Source of the DNA: Leptofilum sp041748655
GTDB lineage: Bacteria; Chloroflexota; Anaerolineae; Promineifilales; Promineifilaceae
Reading direction: 5' to 3'
DNA: 64,000 nucleotides
Assembly (NCBI GenBank): GCA_041748655.1
Contig: JBGTCV010000066.1
Location: 1 to 64,000, forward strand
Below the pieces are notes generated by a model. The model worked only from the letters and a program-made list of their open reading frames with translations. It ran no database searches and was not told where the DNA came from. Position numbers and translations under genes: made by a program. Within the stretch, counting starts at the first letter, position 1. Each line of letters begins with the position of its first letter. Below are positions 58,531-64,000 of this stretch, piece after piece.

Positions 58531-58564
58531 GCGTGAAACGTGATTGGTTTTTCACGTTTCACGC
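58531..58564. terminator. GCGTGAAACGTGA hairpin between convergent genes
   Basis: GCGTGAAACGTGA and TCACGTTTCACGC pair perfectly over 13 bp around TTGGTTTT. The half TTTCACGTTTCACG recurs at 59486-59499, on the other side of the DUF1295 gene, so the element may be a dispersed repeat used as a terminator. Confidence 0.65.
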
Positions 58565-58608
58565 GGCTGGGCGACAACCTGTTTCTGCGGAAAAATTGCC
58601 GCATAGGG

Positions 58609-59475
58609 CTACAGCCGCGGGGTGAGGACGGGCGTCTCTTTTTTGTACTTTTCGTAATCCGCCTGACCGCCCCACTTTTCATCCGCCCGGTTTTCCAGCA
58701 AAGGGATGCCGCTGACGCGGGTGAGCAGCAGGGTGACAAACAGGGGCGAAATAAGCGCCAGCCACTGCCAGCCTTGCAGCACGGGCAGGGCAATGATGGC
58801 CACGCCGAACCAGAGCAGAATCTCGCCAAAGTAGTTGGGATGGCGTGATCTGGCCCAGAGCCCGGTTTGGATGAACTTGCCTGCATTTTTAGGGTCTTCC
58901 TTGAAGCGACTTTTCTGGTTGTCGGCAATCACCTCAATGGCGAAGCCAGTGGCCCAGACGAGCGCCCCCAGCCCAGCCACCCAGCCTAGCGGCTGGCGGT
59001 TGGTGGTGGTGATGGCTACCAGAGCAGCGGCGGCGGTAAAGGTGACCCACAACCCTTGAATGGTCCACACATTTAAAAAGCGGATGAAGGAGGGTTTGAT
59101 TTCGTCGAAACGGCCGTCTTTGCCCTCTTTGTGAATGCGGCGGTACAAAAATGTACCCAGCCGTCCCGCCCAAATGATGACCAGGGCAAGTAAGAGGTAG
59201 GAACGGCCGTCTGCCACCGGACTCAGCAGCACCGCCAGCAGCGTCACGGAGATGTAGGTCAGGCTGCCGGTGAGGTCGAAAAACTTTTCGGTTTGTTGCA
59301 GGTAGGCTGGGATAAAGATTAGCCACTGTACCAGGAAGGTCAACCCCACAGCAAGGCCAAATAAGGGTACCCCGGCAAACCGCGCCCCTTCTTGACTGCC
59401 AGCAAAGGCGATCCCAATAGCAATAAAAATGATAATGGGCAAGGCAATGAGGGCGTTGCAGTCTGCTTTTTTCAT
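58609..59475 (-). CDS. DUF1295 family membrane protein (steroid 5-alpha reductase-like)
   Basis: The product has 288 residues with about seven membrane helices. The C-terminal half has F-I-Q-T-G-L-W-A-R-S-R-H-P-N-Y-F-G-E and D-E-K-W-G-G-Q-A-D-Y-E-K-Y, the diagnostic DUF1295/isoprenylcysteine methyltransferase-like motif. Members are predicted NADPH-dependent reductases of lipids or steroids, with no substrate assigned. AAAGGAAG precedes ATG. It lies between the lipoprotein and kinase-WD40 genes. Confidence 0.9.
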   Translation of the reverse strand: MKKADCNALIALPIIIFIAIGIAFAGSQEGARFAGVPLFGLAVGLTFLVQWLIFIPAYLQQTEKFFDLTGSLTYISVTLLAVLLSPVADGRSYLLLALVIIWAGRLGTFLYRRIHKEGKDGRFDEIKPSFIRFLNVWTIQGLWVTFTAAAALVAITTTNRQPLGWVAGLGALVWATGFAIEVIADNQKSRFKEDPKNAGKFIQTGLWARSRHPNYFGEILLWFGVAIIALPVLQGWQWLALISPLFVTLLLTRVSGIPLLENRADEKWGGQADYEKYKKETPVLTPRL

Positions 59476-59504
59476 GGGAGCTTCCTTTCACGTTTCACGA
59501 TTAT

Positions 59505-62495
59505 CTACGGCCGTTCTTCCAACACCTGCCAGACGACCACCAATCCATCGCTGGCCACGCCTGCCAGCATCAAACCATCGGGCGACCAGGCCAGATTGCC
59601 ACTGAACGGGTGCAGCGGCAGGGCTGTGCCGAGTTCCTCACCGCTGATCGCGTCGTAAAAACGGCCGTTGCCCCCCAAAACCGCCACCATCATCGCATCG
59701 TCCGGCGAGAAAGCCAGGCTGCGCACCGCCAGCTGGGTGTTCCACTCCAGCGCCGGTTGGGCATTGTCGGCCACTGGGAAGTTCCAGAGCAAAATCCGGC
59801 CTGTGTTGTCACCCGTGGCAAATTGCAGGCTGTCGCCGCGCCAGGCGGCGGCGCTCACCGGAGCGCTGTGCCGGTTGAGCGTCACCGACAGGCGCAGATT
59901 GTCTGGCGGGCGCAGCTGCACCAGCCCGGTTCGGCCGGTCGCCACCATCTCTTCCCCGTTGGGCGAACGAACGACAAACAACACCTGCCCCAGCGCGTTG
60001 ACCAGGAAGGAACGGGCCTGCTCGCCGCTGTTTACGTCCCACAGCCGCACGGTGCTGTCGTGGCTGCTGGAAGCCACCACCGTGCTGTCTGGCGACCAGG
60101 AAACGGCCGTTACCGTCCCCCCATGACCGCTAAAGGTGTGCCACAGCCCACCCGACGCCTGCCAGACACGCACCAGCGCATCGGTACGGCCGCTGCTGGC
60201 AATCCATTCACCGTCAGGCGACCACGCCACCGAGCCAACGCCCCCTTCATGCCCGCCCAGCACCGCCACAATCGCCTGTGCCGTCACGTCCCAGATGAGA
60301 ATCGTGCCTTCGTTGGTGCCCACAGCCAACCGGCTGCTGTCTGGCGACCAGGAAACAGAAGAGGCCAGACTGTACCGGGTGTACCGGTTGAGAACGGCCG
60401 TTTGCGCCCCATCCGCCCGATTCCACAAAACAACCGTGCCGTCCCGACCGCCCAGCGAAAGCAGCGCATTGCTGCCAGCCAGCCAAAACAGCTGCCCAAT
60501 CGCCGCCTGACTGCCAAAAACAAGCTGCGGCGTGCGCTCATTGACGTTGCAAATTCGTATCTGGCCATCTTCGCTGCCGGCAGCCAGCGTCTCGCCGTCC
60601 AGCCACAAAACCGAGAGCAGATCACTGCCGCCACCGCAGCTGATCGTTTGCAGTTGGCTGCTGCTCACCGTTTCCAGCCGCATCGTGCCGTCTACCCCCA
60701 CCGTGACCAGGCGACTGCCGTCGGGCGACCAGGCCAGGCCGTGGACACCGTTTTGCCGGAAAGAGCTGCGTTCCTCTCCCGTGCCGTCCAGGCTGCGGAA
60801 CCAGATATTGCTGCTGGCGCTGCCGGAGGCAAAGGTGCCCCCGTCGGGTGACCATGCAATCTGGCTGATAGGCGTGCTGTGATCATTCCAGCTGTTGGCG
60901 ACCTCATTCTGGTCGATGGGCCAGAGTGACACCTGGCCATTGGCGCTGCCCCAGAGCAGCTGGCTGCTGTCTGGCGACCAGGCCAGGGCGGTGGCGCTGC
61001 CCGAAATCTGGTTCACTGGGCTGCCGTCCCCGCTGTTCCAGACGGCGATCGTCTGGTTGGGGGCGCTGCCTGCCAGGAAACGGCCGTCTGGCGACCAGAC
61101 AATCAGCCCCACATTCCCTTCAACCAGACGACCCAGCGGCGCAAAGTCCGGCAGCTGGTACAGATCAATCCCGGCCGAACTGGCTGCTGCCAGCTGCAAA
61201 CCATCCGGGCTGACGGCAATGTGATTCAGCGTCTCGACGCTGCCCGCCAGCCGCAGCGTCTCGCTGAGATCGGCGATATTGGCGGCGGAAATGACGGCGG
61301 CAACCGGCGCAGAAGTCGCAGTGGGCATGGCGGTCGGCGGCTCGATGAGCAAACTGTCTGGCAGGGTGGTGGCGGGAACGGCCGTTTCCGTTGGCGCAGG
61401 GGTGGCGGTGGGGGGAACGGCCGTCGCCGTCGCGGTCGCGGTAGCCGTGGGCGTGGCGATGTCTGGCGCTGCCGCAGCCACGGCAGCGGTGGGCAGCGGC
61501 TCATCGTTCCCCACATTGTTCAGCAGGGAAAAAATGGTGCCCGCCAGCAGCAGCACCCCCAGCGCGGCAAAGGCGGGCCAGCGACGCCGGGCCGTCGGCA
61601 GCGGTTCTGGTTCGGGCCGCAGCCCCAAATCGGGCAAATTCGGTTGGCGGTCGGCCAGCTCGCCTGGCTCAAACGGGGCGAGCGTCGCCACGTTTTCCAG
61701 ATCGGCCACCAGCGCGGCCACGGTTTGGTAGCGCTGATCCGGCTCTTTGTGCAGCGCCTTGCGCATGATCTGGTCGCAGCCGACGGGCAGCGCCGGGTTG
61801 GCGTCCAGAATGGGTGGTGGCTGTTCCATGACGTGCTTCAGAGCCAGCGCCAGCGGGGTGTCGGCGTCAAACGGCCGTTTCCCCGTCAACATCTGGTACA
61901 AAATAATCCCCAGCGAATAAATGTCGGAACGGCCGTCAATCGACTCAACGCTGCTCACCTGCTCCGGGCTCATGTAGGCAGGTGTCCCCACAAGTCCGCC
62001 TGCGGTCAGGGTCATGCTGCTCTCGGCCGACTTCACAATGCCAAAATCGGCCACGCGGGGCACATCGTAAGCGTCAAATAAAATATTGTCCGGCTTTAAA
62101 TCGCGGTGAACCATGTTCAGCCGGTGGGTCATGTCCAGCGCCGGGGCAATTTGCTTGAGGATATCGGTCGCCTCTGCCAGGGAAAGCGGTCCATTTTCCA
62201 GCCGTTTGCCCAGGGTTCCCCCTTCCATCAGCGGCATCACCAAAAAGAGCGCCCCTTCCTCTTCCCCGTAATCGTAAATGGGCACAATGCCGGGATGATC
62301 GATTCTGGCCACGGCCTGGGCTTCGCGCTCGAAGCGGCGGCGGAATTTGGTGTCGTGCAGCAGCCGCTTGTCCAGCAGCTTCAGAGCCACTTTCCGGCGG
62401 AAATTGGGGTCGTAGGCGTGAAAAACGCTGCCCATGCCCCCCTGCCCCAGCTTCTCTTTGATGATGTAACGGCCGAATGTTTGTTGTTCTGTCAT
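59505..62495 (-). CDS. Ser/Thr protein kinase with C-terminal WD40 propeller(s)
   Basis: The product has 996 residues. The kinase begins with L-G-Q-G-G-M-G-S-V and the ATP-binding Lys in V-A-L-K-L-L (about 39), H-R-D-L-K-P-D-N (130), D-F-G (150) and S-P-E-Q. One membrane helix (~305-327) and an A-T-A-T/P-T-A-T linker lead to roughly 12-14 WD40 repeats, many ending in W-S-P-D-G or W-S-P-D-S and W-D-V or W-N. The kinase is inside the cell and the propellers probably outside. The start at 62495 is chosen because everything upstream to 62708 is translated REP-like repeat. No clear Shine-Dalgarno is seen. Confidence 0.92.
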   Translation of the reverse strand: MTEQQTFGRYIIKEKLGQGGMGSVFHAYDPNFRRKVALKLLDKRLLHDTKFRRRFEREAQAVARIDHPGIVPIYDYGEEEGALFLVMPLMEGGTLGKRLENGPLSLAEATDILKQIAPALDMTHRLNMVHRDLKPDNILFDAYDVPRVADFGIVKSAESSMTLTAGGLVGTPAYMSPEQVSSVESIDGRSDIYSLGIILYQMLTGKRPFDADTPLALALKHVMEQPPPILDANPALPVGCDQIMRKALHKEPDQRYQTVAALVADLENVATLAPFEPGELADRQPNLPDLGLRPEPEPLPTARRRWPAFAALGVLLLAGTIFSLLNNVGNDEPLPTAAVAAAAPDIATPTATATATATAVPPTATPAPTETAVPATTLPDSLLIEPPTAMPTATSAPVAAVISAANIADLSETLRLAGSVETLNHIAVSPDGLQLAAASSAGIDLYQLPDFAPLGRLVEGNVGLIVWSPDGRFLAGSAPNQTIAVWNSGDGSPVNQISGSATALAWSPDSSQLLWGSANGQVSLWPIDQNEVANSWNDHSTPISQIAWSPDGGTFASGSASSNIWFRSLDGTGEERSSFRQNGVHGLAWSPDGSRLVTVGVDGTMRLETVSSSQLQTISCGGGSDLLSVLWLDGETLAAGSEDGQIRICNVNERTPQLVFGSQAAIGQLFWLAGSNALLSLGGRDGTVVLWNRADGAQTAVLNRYTRYSLASSVSWSPDSSRLAVGTNEGTILIWDVTAQAIVAVLGGHEGGVGSVAWSPDGEWIASSGRTDALVRVWQASGGLWHTFSGHGGTVTAVSWSPDSTVVASSSHDSTVRLWDVNSGEQARSFLVNALGQVLFVVRSPNGEEMVATGRTGLVQLRPPDNLRLSVTLNRHSAPVSAAAWRGDSLQFATGDNTGRILLWNFPVADNAQPALEWNTQLAVRSLAFSPDDAMMVAVLGGNGRFYDAISGEELGTALPLHPFSGNLAWSPDGLMLAGVASDGLVVVWQVLEERP

Positions 62496-62568
62496 AGGTT
62501 TGGCTGCTTCGCCGGGGGCTGAAGCCCCCCGGCTACATATGGACAGGCTGTCGGAAAAGTCTGTTACT

Positions 62569-62669
62569 CTCGTTCCACGCTCTGCGTGGAATGAAAGGTA
62601 CAGACGCTCTGCGTCGCATGGAACGCGGAGCGTTCCGAAAAGCATTCCCACGTGGAACGTGGGAACGAG
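62569..62669. repeat. REP-like repeat copy upstream of the kinase-WD40 gene
   Basis: CTCGTTCCACGCTCTGCG...GGAACGAG with stems TTCCACGCTCTGCGTGGAA and TTCCCACGTGGAACGTGGGA. It is a distant copy of the family that flanks the RAYT gene 43 kb away. It lies in the 202-bp gap between two WD40-containing genes. Confidence 0.85.
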
Positions 62670-62697
62670 ATGGGAATGGCTGCTCTGTCGCCTGGCG

Positions 62698-64000
62698 CTA
62701 CGGGGCAATCATAAATATTTGGATGGTTTGGCCGTCGCCAGCCAGCACGGCCAGCCGCTGACCGTGGGGCGACAGCGCCAGATAGCTGCGCCGCCCCTGG
62801 AATTGGCTGCGGCGACCTTCAAAATGGCCGGTGGCAATTTCTGGCGGCAAGGGCGGCTCTGCCTCCAGAATGCGGTTGTCGCTGTCTGGCTGCCAGATGC
62901 GCAAATTGCCGGAATACCCCAGAGTGATAAGCGTCACGCCATCGGGCAAAATCTCCATGTCCCACAAACTGCGCGTATCTACGCCAGAAACCAGAAAATC
63001 GAGCGAGCGGCTGGAGCCATCAAAAACGATGGCGTTCCAGACCTGAATTTCGCCTGCATCGCGAACGGCCGTAATAATCCGGGCATTGTCTGGCGTCCAC
63101 AAAAAGCGGGCCACGTCCAGCCGTCTGGCCACCAGCTGCAAGAAGCTGAGTGAACTGCCGGTGATGGCGTCGCGCACCTCGATGCCGCCGCTGCCAGACC
63201 AGCCACCTACGGCCAGCCTGGTATCGTCCAGCGAGAAGGCCAGGTCGGAAACGCGAATCATCGGGTGGCTTCTGCGCCACAGCTGGCTGCGCGTGTTTAA
63301 ATCCCACACCCGAATGTGGCCCGCCTCGTCCCACTCATCGCTGGTGGCGGCGGCCAGAAAGTTACCCTGATTGGCCCAGGCCAGGGCGCGCACCGGCGCG
63401 GCTTCCTGCAAAACATATTGCTCCTGCCCGGTGGCGGCATTCCAAATGCGGATCGTTTCGTCGGTTCCGGCGGTGGCCAGGAAACGGCCGTCTGGCGACC
63501 AGATCACATCGTTGACCGGCTGGTAGCCATTGCCGCCTCCCACCCGTGGGCCACGGATGATATGCCCCACCAACGCCTGCACCACCGCGCCGCTGCTGGC
63601 GTCCCAGATGCGCACCACGTCGTCGCTGCCCAGAACGGCCAGCCGGGTGTTGTCTGGCGACCAGACGAGGGTGCGGATTTCGCCGGTGACGCCATAGCTG
63701 CCCAGCAGGGCCATCTGCTGCCGCGCCGCCACGTCCCACACCCGCACCAGCTGGTCCGTGCCGCCCAGGGTGAGCAGCCGCTCGCTGTTGACCCAGTTGA
63801 TGGCGCGGGTCTGGAAATGGCCGGGCAGCTGGTACTGCTCCTGCCCGGTGGCCACGTCCCAGAGCCGCACCGTGGCCAGGTCGGTTGTCAGCAGTAAACG
63901 GCCGTCGGGCGACCATTCAACCACGTCGATCGGTTCGCTGTGGCCGCTGAACGAGTGGAGAGTGGTACGGCCGTTGGCGTCCCACAACCGCATCGTCCGG
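62698..64000 (-). CDS. WD40-repeat protein (5' end outside window)
   Basis: At least 434 residues are present and the frame is open at the right edge. Repeats with S-P-D-G-R-L/F-L and R-(L/I)-W-D/N signatures occur every ~40 residues (WSPDGRLLLTTD, R-L-W-D-V-A-T-G-Q-E, W-S-P-D-N-T-R-L-A-V, W-S-P-D-G-R-F-L-A-T), ending about 60 residues before the stop. They resemble the propellers of the adjacent kinase gene and probably share an origin. The missing 5' part may encode a kinase, a STAND NTPase or only more repeats. Confidence 0.85.
   Translation of the reverse strand, partial: RTMRLWDANGRTTLHSFSGHSEPIDVVEWSPDGRLLLTTDLATVRLWDVATGQEQYQLPGHFQTRAINWVNSERLLTLGGTDQLVRVWDVAARQQMALLGSYGVTGEIRTLVWSPDNTRLAVLGSDDVVRIWDASSGAVVQALVGHIIRGPRVGGGNGYQPVNDVIWSPDGRFLATAGTDETIRIWNAATGQEQYVLQEAAPVRALAWANQGNFLAAATSDEWDEAGHIRVWDLNTRSQLWRRSHPMIRVSDLAFSLDDTRLAVGGWSGSGGIEVRDAITGSSLSFLQLVARRLDVARFLWTPDNARIITAVRDAGEIQVWNAIVFDGSSRSLDFLVSGVDTRSLWDMEILPDGVTLITLGYSGNLRIWQPDSDNRILEAEPPLPPEIATGHFEGRRSQFQGRRSYLALSPHGQRLAVLAGDGQTIQIFMIAP

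Larger units (their letters stand above)
1582..63974. repeat. Highly iterated palindrome ACGGCCGT dispersed through the window
   Basis: By hand I count about 114 exact ACGGCCGT copies, roughly one per 560 bp, from 1582 to 63967. Many are extended symmetrically (AACGGCCGTT, GGAACGGCCGTTCC at 2367-2380, GAAACGGCCGTTTC at about 53330). Most are inside genes, read as T-A-V, N-G-R or R-P depending on frame. A smaller number are intergenic (for example 8322, 12016, 15182, 30104, 46187). At ~57% GC a random octamer of this composition would be expected about 1-2 times. Confidence 0.9.

Noticed and set aside
62496..62708. N-terminal extension of the kinase-WD40 protein to 1067 residues
   Set aside because: The extra residues are translated REP-like repeat and spacer; the kinase domain starts normally at M-T-E-Q-Q with ~10 residues before the glycine loop.

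Overview
The window looks like a GC-rich chromosome segment from an environmental filamentous Chloroflexota bacterium (Anaerolineae / Ca. Promineofilum-like). This placement is an inference from gene content: Pro/Thr-rich stalk proteins, many STAND ATPases, kinase-WD40 proteins, and families of small dispersed palindromes typical of such genomes. No rRNA, tRNA, CRISPR array or complete insertion sequence was seen. Coding density is high, with genes on both strands. Two genes are cut by the window edges: a flavin-dependent halogenase-like protein on the left and a WD40 protein on the right.

Layout. 0-8.4 kb: Kef-type antiporter, a small acidic membrane protein, BirA, an S1-domain protein, FtsK, a Phd-type antitoxin with a truncated PIN toxin, and a pRiA4b ORF-3-like protein. 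8.4-10.8 kb: a pyrimidine unit, pyrC-pyrB, behind a leader ORF, a terminator and a twin operator-like palindrome. 11-19 kb: GNAT protein, M19 dipeptidase, UvrC, an ECF sigma/anti-sigma pair and an M20 peptidase. 19-20 kb: a RAYT (REP-associated tyrosine transposase) surrounded by REP-like repeats. 20-28 kb: pcm, a large membrane protein and dus in an overlapping chain, then a trypsin-STAND-TPR protein whose reading frame carries several dispersed palindromic repeats. 28-38 kb: DUF2339 membrane protein, a secreted protein, a RetSat/CrtI-like oxidoreductase, a beta-hydroxyacid dehydrogenase, a CBS-ACT protein and TypA.

38-42.5 kb: an operon pairing an EAD-like adaptor protein with an nSTAND1-coiled coil-FGE protein, which looks like a conflict or signalling system. 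42.5-49 kb: a GH13 branching-type enzyme, a dual-specificity phosphatase and a polyhydroxyalkanoate-granule group (two phasin-like proteins, PhaR and three START/SRPBCC-like proteins). The phasin and phaR promoters share an 11-bp motif. 49-57 kb: a TetR regulator divergent from a cytochrome P450, then a three-gene overlapping signalling operon (REC-thioredoxin reductase-like fusion, hybrid kinase with Hpt, REC-kinase). 57-64 kb: a lipoprotein-like protein, a DUF1295 membrane protein, a Ser/Thr kinase-WD40 protein and a second WD40 protein.

The most striking signal is genome-scale. The octamer palindrome ACGGCCGT occurs about 114 times by hand count in 64 kb, against roughly 1-2 expected from base composition. 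It lies mostly inside genes, in all reading frames (encoded as T-A-V, N-G-R or R-P), much like the HIP1 palindrome of cyanobacteria. Further signals are the RAYT/REP system, in-frame palindromic insertions in two large genes, a candidate attenuator for pyrCB, and terminator-like hairpins in several 5' leaders.
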